A stretch of 5,884 nt of DNA from Pseudomonadota bacterium (GTDB lineage: Bacteria > Bdellovibrionota_C > UBA2361 > OMII01), in contig JAIXPR010000202.1 of assembly GCA_027486155.1 (NCBI GenBank), positions 1-5,884 of the forward strand, written 5' to 3'. Made by a program: the position numbers and the translations under genes. Shown here piece after piece: positions 1 through 5,884 of this stretch. The first letter of the stretch is position 1. Every line of letters begins with the position of its first letter. A model generated the notes under the pieces. The model was not told the origin of the DNA. It saw only the letters and a program-made list of their open reading frames with translations, and searched no databases.

Positions 1-1514
1 AGAACGCCGAGTGGCCTCGCATCGAGTTAGTTCGAAAGCGGAATGACGACGGCGCCCGATATTTCGGGCCGTATGCCTTCAGCAGCGAACTCCGCAATCT
101 TCTCGAGGTTATCAAAAAGGTGGTTCCTCTCCGATCGTGCGCCGACACGGTTCTCTATAATCGACAACGGCCGTGCCTTGAGTATCAGATTAAGCGCTGC
201 GCTGCTCCTTGCTGTCTTAAAATATCTCACGAGGAGTACCGTGGCCTCGTTCGGCAAGCGATAGGGATTCTTGAGGGTAAGACCACTGCCACCATTAAGG
301 AGCTTTCCGACAAGATGGAGCGGGCGGCTGAGGAGCTTCGCTTTGAGGAAGCTGCCGCGTGGCGTGATCGGGTCGACGTCCTCAAGGCGTACCAAGCTGG
401 TTACTCGTTAGTGTCTTTTCGTGATGAGGATCGAGATGTTTTCGCGCTGGTGCGTGAGGGGGATACCGCCGTCTTGTGTGTCATCCTTGTGCGGGGAGGA
501 AGGCTCGCCGAGACCAAGACCTTCACGTTGGAGAATGTTGGGGTTTCTGATGAGGAGCTGCTTGAGAGTGGAATTCAGCAGTTTTATGAGGGACAACGGG
601 AGATTCCACCTGAGATCCTCACGCAAAAAGATCTTGAGAATGCCTCGATACTTGAGGCTGGCCTGAGCGCGAAGCGAGGATCGAGCGTTACCCTCCATGC
701 TCCTCAGCGTGGCTCCAAAGCCCGGCTTATCGCTATCGCCGAATTAAATGCTCGTCACGCGTTCGCCGGATCCTATAGCCAGGACGCCGGCTGGTCCGGT
801 GTAGCGCAAGGGCTGGTGAAGCTTGCTGGTCTTAAGCAGAGCCCAAGGAGGGTTGAATGCGTGGATATCTCCAACTTTCAAGGGTCCGACATCGTTGGTG
901 CCGTTGTTGTGTTTTTTGATGGTGTGCCTGACAAGGGATCGTATCGAAAATACAACATCAGCCAACAGGGCAAGCCAGATGATTTCGCCGCGATCTACGA
1001 GGTGGTCTACCGCCGTCTTAAACGGGGGATGGAGGAGGGGAACCTTCCCGACCTTCTTGTGATCGACGGAGGGGCGGCGCAGCTCCAGAAAGCGGTGGAG
1101 GCGAGGGAGGACCTCAAGCTGAACGTTGATATTATCTCTCTCGCCAAGATGCGGACGGAGAGTGACGTTCAGGCGAAAGATGTTGCGCGCAAGCCGGAGC
1201 GTGTTTACCTGCCTGGAGCGACCGATTCAATTGGACTCGATGAGGGGGCGATTGTCACGCGCTTTCTCTCTCGCTTGCGAGACGAGGTGCACCGATTCGT
1301 GATTACGTTCCACAGGCAGAAGCGGTCGCGTAGGGTTTTTCAATCGGTTATGGATACCGTTCCGGGAGTCTCTCCCGAGCATAGGAATCGACTCATTCGG
1401 CATTTCAAGAGTGTGGATACCATCGGTCGGGCTGACCCGGCGGAGGTCGCTCGAGCGGGTCGAATGCCGCTCTCTCTCGCCAAGAAGCTTGTAGAGACTA
1501 TTCTCAAAGAGTAA
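1..1514 (+). CDS. uvrC: UvrABC excinuclease subunit C, 5'-truncated by window edge
   Basis: UvrC makes both the 3' and 5' incisions around bulky DNA lesions after UvrA/UvrB loading, in cytoplasmic nucleotide excision repair. The reading frame is open from base 3 and gives 503 visible residues. By alignment from memory with E. coli UvrC (about 610 aa), some 108 N-terminal residues carrying most of the GIY-YIG 3'-incision nuclease lie outside the window. Visible in order: the end of the GIY-YIG region (DDGARYFGPY, residues 15-24), four cysteines C46/C58/C66/C70 with the spacing of the E. coli [4Fe-4S] ligands, a UVR UvrB-contact motif (~96-129), the RNase H-like 5' nuclease with D288 (VDIS), D306 (FFDG), D355 (VIDGG) and H430 (RDEVH), and a C-terminal helix-hairpin-helix pair (~450-500). 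All expected catalytic residues in the visible part are present. No terminator follows, so it is probably co-transcribed with the DUF4124 gene downstream. The identification is very secure; an internal GTG at 120 is not the true start. Confidence 0.97.
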   Translation, partial: NAEWPRIELVRKRNDDGARYFGPYAFSSELRNLLEVIKKVVPLRSCADTVLYNRQRPCLEYQIKRCAAPCCLKISHEEYRGLVRQAIGILEGKTTATIKELSDKMERAAEELRFEEAAAWRDRVDVLKAYQAGYSLVSFRDEDRDVFALVREGDTAVLCVILVRGGRLAETKTFTLENVGVSDEELLESGIQQFYEGQREIPPEILTQKDLENASILEAGLSAKRGSSVTLHAPQRGSKARLIAIAELNARHAFAGSYSQDAGWSGVAQGLVKLAGLKQSPRRVECVDISNFQGSDIVGAVVVFFDGVPDKGSYRKYNISQQGKPDDFAAIYEVVYRRLKRGMEEGNLPDLLVIDGGAAQLQKAVEAREDLKLNVDIISLAKMRTESDVQAKDVARKPERVYLPGATDSIGLDEGAIVTRFLSRLRDEVHRFVITFHRQKRSRRVFQSVMDTVPGVSPEHRNRLIRHFKSVDTIGRADPAEVARAGRMPLSLAKKLVETILKE

Positions 1515-1518
1515 TGAG

Positions 1519-1590
1519 ATGAAGGGGAAAGGAAGCTCGATCATTTTTGGGATGACCTCGATGCTCGCAATAGGTACAGTAGAGTCATGA
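1519..1590 (+). CDS. Possible 23-aa hydrophobic leader micro-ORF between uvrC and the DUF4124 gene
   Basis: An ATG five bases after the uvrC stop opens a 23-codon frame whose TGA overlaps the ATG of the next gene (ATGA, 1587-1590). A purine-rich AAAGAG sits about seven bases upstream, inside the end of uvrC. The peptide has two early lysines and then a hydrophobic run (SSIIFGMTSMLAIGTV), so it resembles a tiny membrane peptide or signal segment. The downstream gene has only a weak ribosome binding site, so translating this frame could feed ribosomes to it. No family is recognised. An open frame this short can occur by chance, so this is a candidate only. Confidence 0.25.
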   Translation: MKGKGSSIIFGMTSMLAIGTVES

Positions 1591-1988
1591 AGTTTTTATT
1601 TCGCGTTACCTTTATCCTCTCCGCGTGCTTATTCGCCTCGCCTTTTGACGCCCAGGCTCAGAGGTATCGATATATGGATTCGTCGGGGAATATCCATTTT
1701 GTGGATTCCTTGGGTGATGTTCCACGGCAGTATCGCCAGCAGCTTGTTGCTCCGACCCCGACCCCGGTGCTTGATCAGCGCCAACGGCAGGAGCTTCAAC
1801 GAGCAAAAGAACGTGAGTACAAGGACCGGCTTCGCCAAGCTGAAAACAAGAAGCGTGAGCTAGAGAGGGTACGCAAGGCTATGGAGCGTGATCAGCGGCT
1901 CCGTGGCGGCAAGGCTAACGCCGTTCCCGCGCCCCCTCAAGCGGCGGCGCCCGCGGCTCGACAAGATTCCATTGAAGTTATTCGCTAG
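1587..1988 (+). CDS. Exported DUF4124-domain protein with C-terminal coiled coil
   Basis: This is a 133-residue envelope protein of unknown function. Residues 1-24 form a typical Sec signal peptide: MKFLFR, a hydrophobic core (VTFILSACLFAS) and an AQA-Q cleavage site after residue 24. An LSAC sequence at 11-14 resembles a lipobox, but it falls too early for a normal lipoprotein signal. Residues 26-53 match the DUF4124 pattern (RYRYMDSSGNIHFVD, then a VPRQYR segment), found in many proteobacterial periplasmic proteins. After a short TPTP linker, residues ~63-107 are a highly charged Arg/Lys/Glu/Gln helix likely to form a coiled coil, followed by an Ala/Pro-rich tail. It lies 72 bases after uvrC on the same strand with no terminator between them, and its own Shine-Dalgarno is weak. 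The 3' end overlaps the convergent kinase gene by 11 bp. The domain call is fairly sure; the role is unknown. Confidence 0.85.
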   Translation: MKFLFRVTFILSACLFASPFDAQAQRYRYMDSSGNIHFVDSLGDVPRQYRQQLVAPTPTPVLDQRQRQELQRAKEREYKDRLRQAENKKRELERVRKAMERDQRLRGGKANAVPAPPQAAAPAARQDSIEVIR

Positions 1989-4077
1989 AAACCTTGTGAC
2001 GTTTGCGTCGGACCGTGATGAGCCGGTCAGTTGGTTGAGCCGTGGCCACAAATGCCTCAACTGTTTGATACAGCACCTCGAAGGTGCACGGCTTGGGGAG
2101 AAACGTCCACTGGAGTTTGTCATTAGTTAGCCGCTCAGCCGCTAGAGGGTCGCCGCTCGTGATAACAATCGGCATTCCGGGCCGCTTCGCGTGAATCGCT
2201 TTCAGGAGCTGCGGCCCAGATGTTCCGGGCATGTCGTCATCGATAATCACAGCGTCAAAAACTCTCGGGGAGTTTTCAAGGGCCATCAGGAGCGTCGCTC
2301 CGTTCTCGCAAACTGTTGGGGTATGCCCCCGCGCAAGGAGAGCCGCCCGAAATACCTCACGGATAGTGGCGTCGTCGTCGGCGACCAGGACAGAGAGTGG
2401 TCGAATGGTTTTCGGCGCCCACCGTGTTGCTCTCGTGCCCTCGCGCGGCCCGCCCGACGAGGCCGGAAGACACAGGGTAAAGGTGGTGCCGATGCCTTCC
2501 GCGCTCGTCGCCGAAACTTGACCGTTGTTTCGCTCGATCAGCGTCTTTACCATCGCGAGACCGAACCCTCGCGGTGCGCTGGACCTCTTCGTGGAGATGA
2601 AGGGGGTAAAGATCGTTGGAAGGATTGATCGGTCAATGCCAGGGCCGTTATCCGACACAGAGATGCACACCACCTCGCTCTCTTGTATCGGGCATCCGAT
2701 AGTCGGATCTTGCCCCCTAATCGTCGCGGAGAGATTGATGTTTCCAGCGCGCCCAAATGCCTCGCGGGCGTTAAGGATCAGATTCGTGAGGATCTGGCGA
2801 AGGTGCGTACGATCGGCGCGCACATATATCCTTCCCGGTTCGACCGATGTTGTAAGGGCGACACCGACGGGCATGACAGCTTGTAATTCCGACACGACCT
2901 CGTTAAAGGTCGTCCCTACATCGATCTCAGTAATGGTCGGAGTTATACCTGCCTCAAGGGTTTGTGCCTGATTGTATATCTCTGAGGATTGACCTATCGC
3001 GGAGAGCGCCGCTTGAAGAGACGCTATCGCTGGATGACCTTCGCCGAGCGTTCGCTCCGCGTTTTGGATATGTGCCGCGGCTATGAAGAGATGATTGTTG
3101 GCGTCATGCGCCAGTCCGGAGGCGAGAAAAGAGGTGGGAGGCGAGTTGCCAATCCCTGTTTCGAGTCCGACGATATCGTAATGATCGACGTCATCGCCGG
3201 TGTAATGAGGAATTTGGTTCAGGAGATACTGTCGCACGCCGGCGCGCTGCACTACCAATCTTATGGACTCCCGGGCTGCCTCCAAGGAGAGTTCATGTCG
3301 TTTGAAGGCGAGCCGCTTGAGAGCCTCGCGGTCCTCCGGATGGCAGCGAGGGGAGAGGATCTCGTCGATGGTCTGCGTCGTGGCGCTCTCAAGGTCGAGA
3401 GCCTTCTGAGTCTCGTCGGTATAAAAGGAGACCGTCCCGTCGGTGTACACACGGAGGAAGAGCACTCCTGGCTGATTAAGAAGGCTTCGAAAATGATTCT
3501 CGTTGCGCGCGGTCGCTCGAATGGCTTGGATCGTCGCCGAGATGTCTCGGGTGATAATCCAAACGCGGTGCAACGCGTTGTCCTCGTAGTGGGCGTAACA
3601 GGCGACGTGCTGGGTAGCGGGATGGCCCGCACTGTCAGCCGTATGCCACTCAAATCCCTCCCGAGTAAGGTTATGGCGATGCCAATGTTCAAACATCTCT
3701 TTAAACCCAAGACGCGCCGGAAAAAGAGTTTCGAGGCTTTTTCCGAGGAGAGGAGCTGGAGAGTCGTACGAACGTAAGTGGGCAAAGCTTTGGTTGGCCT
3801 CAAGACATTCGGATGCCGAGGAGTAGAGAAGATCGGCGAAGCTTCGAGAGTCCACGTCGCGCGGGATGGGAGTGGAAAAAGAGATGTAGGCGATACCAGC
3901 CGAGCTTGACTCTACGAGCCCTATCAGGTCGGCGAGCGTCAGGTCATTATTGCGGGGGTGTTGAAAAGGGGGAAAGTCGTGCTCACCACGCGACTCAGAA
4001 ACGCGATGCCGTGGCGCCATGGGAGTCTCCGATGGAGAACTTTCACTCGCCGTAGAGTCCGGAAACCCTTTACGCAT
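1978..4077 (-). CDS. Soluble PAS-PAS hybrid sensor histidine kinase with C-terminal receiver
   Basis: This hybrid two-component kinase would sense a signal through its PAS domains, autophosphorylate on histidine and pass the phosphate to its own receiver. There is no transmembrane segment, so it should be cytoplasmic. Order over 699 residues: Ser-rich disordered N-terminus (1-45), PAS-like domain (~48-180), second PAS (~192-305), HisKA with H324 in AHDANN (usually AHDFNN), N-box with N436, G1 DNGPG (476-480), F-box (490-496), G2 GFGL (504-507), then a receiver (~562-680) with acidic D567-D569, phospho-acceptor D613, T640 and K662. All key residues are present. The start is uncertain: ATG at 4077 has G6-AGAG very close upstream, whereas ATG at 4020 (680 aa) has GGAG at ideal six-base spacing. 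Nothing conserved lies between the two. No response regulator or output gene is adjacent, so the downstream partner is unknown. It is transcribed alone, after the pgk terminator. Confidence 0.93.
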   Translation of the reverse strand: MRKGFPDSTASESSPSETPMAPRHRVSESRGEHDFPPFQHPRNNDLTLADLIGLVESSSAGIAYISFSTPIPRDVDSRSFADLLYSSASECLEANQSFAHLRSYDSPAPLLGKSLETLFPARLGFKEMFEHWHRHNLTREGFEWHTADSAGHPATQHVACYAHYEDNALHRVWIITRDISATIQAIRATARNENHFRSLLNQPGVLFLRVYTDGTVSFYTDETQKALDLESATTQTIDEILSPRCHPEDREALKRLAFKRHELSLEAARESIRLVVQRAGVRQYLLNQIPHYTGDDVDHYDIVGLETGIGNSPPTSFLASGLAHDANNHLFIAAAHIQNAERTLGEGHPAIASLQAALSAIGQSSEIYNQAQTLEAGITPTITEIDVGTTFNEVVSELQAVMPVGVALTTSVEPGRIYVRADRTHLRQILTNLILNAREAFGRAGNINLSATIRGQDPTIGCPIQESEVVCISVSDNGPGIDRSILPTIFTPFISTKRSSAPRGFGLAMVKTLIERNNGQVSATSAEGIGTTFTLCLPASSGGPREGTRATRWAPKTIRPLSVLVADDDATIREVFRAALLARGHTPTVCENGATLLMALENSPRVFDAVIIDDDMPGTSGPQLLKAIHAKRPGMPIVITSGDPLAAERLTNDKLQWTFLPKPCTFEVLYQTVEAFVATAQPTDRLITVRRKRHKVSSE

Positions 4078-4232
4078 CTCTCCCCCCGCACGAAAGTCCG
4101 ACGGACAAGCAGGTACCCCTGACTCGAGCGAACTCGGATAGGAACCCTTGACCTCCGTTGGATGCTATCAAAAGGTCATAACACACTTTCCCAGGGGGGT
4201 GAGAAAAATCTACCGTTATGCTGAATGTATGC
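4078..4232 (-). promoter_or_regulatory. Upstream leader/promoter region of the hybrid kinase
   Basis: This stretch between the pgk terminator and the kinase start must hold the kinase promoter, because the terminator isolates it from pgk. On the minus strand the best sigma-70-like pair I can find is TTGCAT (4234-4229) and TAGATT (4212-4207) with 16-base spacing. It is a weak match (3/6 and 4/6), overlapping the terminator T-tract. An 11-bp perfect dyad, GTCCG-A-CGGAC, lies at 4096-4106, about 20 bases before the 4077 start, and could be an operator half-site pair. A G6 run (4082-4087, minus strand) just before the start is complementary to a C6 run (4194-4199, minus strand). No open frame of note lies here. 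The placement is firm, but the individual elements are tentative. Confidence 0.4.
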
Positions 4233-4277
4233 AAAAAATAAGGTCAGGGCGCGCTCCATCGGGAGGCGCCCTGACCT
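4233..4277 (-). terminator. Rho-independent terminator of the NIF3-like/pgk unit
   Basis: A perfect 12-bp stem (AGGTCAGGGCGC at 4241-4252 with its complement at 4266-4277) is extended by CTCC/GGAG past a single bulged G (4253), giving a 16-bp stem closed by an ATCG loop. Read on the minus strand it is followed directly by TATTTTTT (4240-4233). The plus-strand side has only an A-run and no T-tract, so it acts leftward. It begins 25 bases after the pgk stop codon and so ends the pgk transcript. Confidence 0.93.
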
Positions 4278-4301
4278 AAAAAGGCACTATAATCTAGGTG
4301 C

Positions 4302-5477
4302 TTAGGCCTCTAGTGCTTTGATGCCTGGGAGGGAGTTCCCCTCGAGGAGCGCGAGGAACGCGCCGCCGGCCGTCGAGATGAAACTGAATTTGTGTCCGAG
4401 CTGCATCTGGTGAATGGCGGCGTCAGTATCTCCTCCACCAACCACAGTGAGCCCGTGAGAGTTAGCTATCGACTCGCACATGTCGTGCGTTCCTTTAGAG
4501 AAGTCTTCATTCTCAAACGCCCCCATCGGGCCGTTCCAAACGATCGTCTCCGCTGTGTGGAGAGCTTCGCGATAGAGCAGGCTTGTAGCGGGACCGATAT
4601 CAAGCGCCATCGTGTCGGCGGGGATCTCCTGTACAGGAACCGCTCGTCCCAGCCCTTTGCTAGAGAGTGATGGCGCGACAACAACGTCTACCGGGAGGTA
4701 CACCTTGCAGTCGCGACGAGAGAGAGTGCCAAGTAGCTCAAGACATTTGGCCGCAAGGTCTGACTCGAAGAGGGAGCGACCAACTTGGAGTCCTTGCGCG
4801 GCAAGGAAGGTGTTAGCCATCGCTCCGCCTATGATTAGTTTGTCCGCCTTCGAGGCGAGATTTACTAACGCGTTGAGCTTGCTGGAAACCTTTGAGCCTC
4901 CGATAACCACGCACAGAGGCTTCTTCGGCTTTTCCATCGCCTGATTGTAGTAATCAACCTCTTTTTGCATCAGAAGTCCGGCTGCTTTCTGTTTGAAGAG
5001 CTTAGGAACGCCTACCATCGAGGCATGTGATCGGTGCGCCGTCGCGAAAGCGTCTCCGACGAAAACCTCGCCGAGCTTTGCGAGTTGCTGAGAGAACTCC
5101 GGATCGTTTTTCTTCTCTCCGGCGTTGAAGCGGAGGTTCTCAAGGAGCAGGACCTGTCCATCTATCAGTTCGTTTGCGAGGCGTGTAACCTCTGGTCCGA
5201 CGCAGTCGGGTGCCATAATAACATCGGTGTTGAGAAGCTCGGCTAGGCGACGGCTCACCGGCTTGAGCGAGAGGGCGGCGTCACGACCAGTGGGCTCGCC
5301 GAGGTGGGACATGAGGATCGCTCGCCCCCCTTGTTCAAGCACGTGTTTGAGGGTTGGCAGGAACTCCTTGATTCGATTGTCATCGGTAATCTCTTGCGCG
5401 TCGTTGAGAGGGACGTTGAGGTCCGCGCGAATGAGAACTCGTTTTCCTTTTACATCTAAGTCTTTTAATTGACGCAT
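4302..5477 (-). CDS. pgk: Phosphoglycerate kinase
   Basis: Pgk transfers the phosphate of 1,3-bisphosphoglycerate to ADP, giving ATP and 3-phosphoglycerate (reverse in gluconeogenesis), in the cytoplasm. The 391-residue length fits the bacterial family. Visible landmarks: RADLNVP (17-23), R35, SHLG (57-60), LLENLRFNAGEKK (111-123, R116), DAFATAHR (142-149), GGSKVSSK (193-200, nucleotide-site lysines), WNGPMGAFE (314-322) and GGGDT (347-351). The sequence is complete and collinear. One oddity: the normally invariant arginine of SHLGRP is E61 (codon at 5295-5297). I chose ATG at 5477 because MRQLKDLDVKGKRV is the normal family N-terminus and it begins four bases after the stop of the upstream NIF3-like gene, with AGGA about ten bases upstream. 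A GTG at 5501 would add eight residues and overlap that gene. It ends just before a strong terminator. The identity is essentially certain. Confidence 0.97.
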   Translation of the reverse strand: MRQLKDLDVKGKRVLIRADLNVPLNDAQEITDDNRIKEFLPTLKHVLEQGGRAILMSHLGEPTGRDAALSLKPVSRRLAELLNTDVIMAPDCVGPEVTRLANELIDGQVLLLENLRFNAGEKKNDPEFSQQLAKLGEVFVGDAFATAHRSHASMVGVPKLFKQKAAGLLMQKEVDYYNQAMEKPKKPLCVVIGGSKVSSKLNALVNLASKADKLIIGGAMANTFLAAQGLQVGRSLFESDLAAKCLELLGTLSRRDCKVYLPVDVVVAPSLSSKGLGRAVPVQEIPADTMALDIGPATSLLYREALHTAETIVWNGPMGAFENEDFSKGTHDMCESIANSHGLTVVGGGDTDAAIHQMQLGHKFSFISTAGGAFLALLEGNSLPGIKALEA

Positions 5478-5481
5478 ACTT

Positions 5482-5884
5482 CTAGATTCCTGTTGGTTCA
5501 CTTATCCAGCACGTTTCTACACGAAAATCACGTTGGAGTACACGCTCCAAGGCGCGAACTCCAAATGTTTCACTCCCGTAGTGGCCCATGCATATCACGT
5601 TGACTCCGAACTCCTTGGCCGCGTGATAGGCCTCTTGTTTTGACTCCCCAGTCAAAAGGATATCTATACCCAGCTCCGCGCATTCCGGGATGACCGAGGT
5701 CGCCGAGCCGGTCGCGATACCGATAGTTCGCGCCTCTGTCGGTCCGAACGGAAGGACAAGGGGTGCTTGCAGCGCCCCATCGCATTGGCACACCTGAGAA
5801 GCTATCTCGTGGGGAGTGCGGGGGGTCGAGAAGCTGCCTCGAATTCCAATCGTGGCTCCCTTATACGCAAAGGCGGGAGAGATA
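5482..5884 (-). CDS. NIF3-like dinuclear metal-centre protein, N-terminal part outside window
   Basis: The visible 133 residues are the C-terminal half of a NIF3/YbgI-family protein (full members are about 250-270 aa). These proteins form hexameric toroids with a two-metal site; their physiological reaction is poorly defined, and some are annotated as GTP cyclohydrolase I type 2-like. Family signs: GIRGSFSTPRTPHEIASQV (13-31), a GIATGSAT strand-loop (55-62), LLTGES (76-81), then GHYGSETFGVRAL (100-112), in which H101 and E105 correspond to the C-terminal metal ligands. The frame stays open to the window edge, so the true start lies beyond 5884; the GTG at 5793 is internal. The stop TAG (5484-5482) is four bases before the pgk ATG, indicating one operon with probable translational coupling. 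The family call is secure. The N-terminal His/Asp ligands cannot be checked here. Confidence 0.9.
   Translation of the reverse strand, partial: ISPAFAYKGATIGIRGSFSTPRTPHEIASQVCQCDGALQAPLVLPFGPTEARTIGIATGSATSVIPECAELGIDILLTGESKQEAYHAAKEFGVNVICMGHYGSETFGVRALERVLQRDFRVETCWISEPTGI

Noticed and set aside
1545..1586. Possible separate promoter for the DUF4124 gene (TTGGGA near 1547)
   Set aside because: No hexamer with a reasonable -10 match occurs at acceptable spacing, so co-transcription with uvrC is the simpler reading.
1597..1628. Lipobox-like LSAC in the DUF4124 protein signal peptide
   Set aside because: The cysteine is residue 14, leaving too short a hydrophobic region for a usual lipoprotein signal. 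The AQA-Q type I site after residue 24 fits better.
2989..3777. 262-codon open frame on the plus strand opposite the kinase
   Set aside because: It lies wholly antisense to a clear PAS/HisKA coding region, shows no recognisable domain, and is Arg/Gly-rich as expected for a shadow frame in GC-rich DNA.
3261..3803. 180-codon minus-strand frame inside the kinase gene
   Set aside because: It is in another frame of the same strand as the kinase, with a low-complexity Arg/Ser/Thr/Pro composition typical of an out-of-frame reading. The kinase frame carries all the motifs.
4125..4136. Four-base-pair CGAG/CTCG hairpin with a UUCG loop in the kinase leader (minus strand)
   Set aside because: The stem is only 4 bp, lacks the stabilising C-G closing pair and has no T-tract. 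It is too short to call regulatory.
4287..4294. TATAAT-like hexamer on the plus strand between pgk and its terminator
   Set aside because: No suitable -35 lies 16-18 bases upstream, and nothing on the plus strand downstream would be its gene.

Overview
The window is ordinary bacterial chromosome with dense coding. It holds three complete protein genes, two genes cut by the window edges, one strong intrinsic terminator and a short intergenic leader. By eye the base composition is moderately GC-rich. A periplasmic DUF4124 protein, a soluble PAS hybrid histidine kinase with an AHDxNN-type H-box, and the general look of UvrC all suggest a Gram-negative proteobacterium in the broad sense, possibly a deltaproteobacterial-type lineage. 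The sequence alone does not fix the genus.

Layout, left to right. Plus strand: the last ~503 codons of uvrC (1-1514), then a 72-base gap with a possible 23-codon micro-ORF (1519-1590), then a small exported DUF4124 protein (1587-1988). Minus strand: a PAS-PAS-HisKA-HATPase-receiver hybrid kinase (1978-4077), whose 3' end overlaps the DUF4124 gene tail-to-tail by 11 bp. Next come a leader/promoter region (4078-4232) and a long-stem intrinsic terminator (4233-4277) serving the next minus-strand unit. That unit is pgk (phosphoglycerate kinase, 4302-5477), preceded by the 3' half of a NIF3-like metal-binding protein gene (5482-5884, running off the right edge), whose stop lies four bases before the pgk ATG.

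There are therefore three transcription units: uvrC plus the DUF4124 gene (rightward), the kinase alone (leftward, own leader), and NIF3-like plus pgk (leftward, ending at the terminator). The genes do not form one pathway: DNA repair, an envelope protein of unknown role, signalling and glycolysis lie side by side. No mobile element, CRISPR array, tRNA or rRNA was seen.

I did not find a convincing new multi-gene system. The points most worth checking are a charge-reversing Arg-to-Glu change in the conserved SHLGRP motif of Pgk, a possible long-range leader stem covering the kinase ribosome binding site, a histidine-rich stretch in the kinase's first PAS-like domain, and the micro-ORF coupled to the DUF4124 start.
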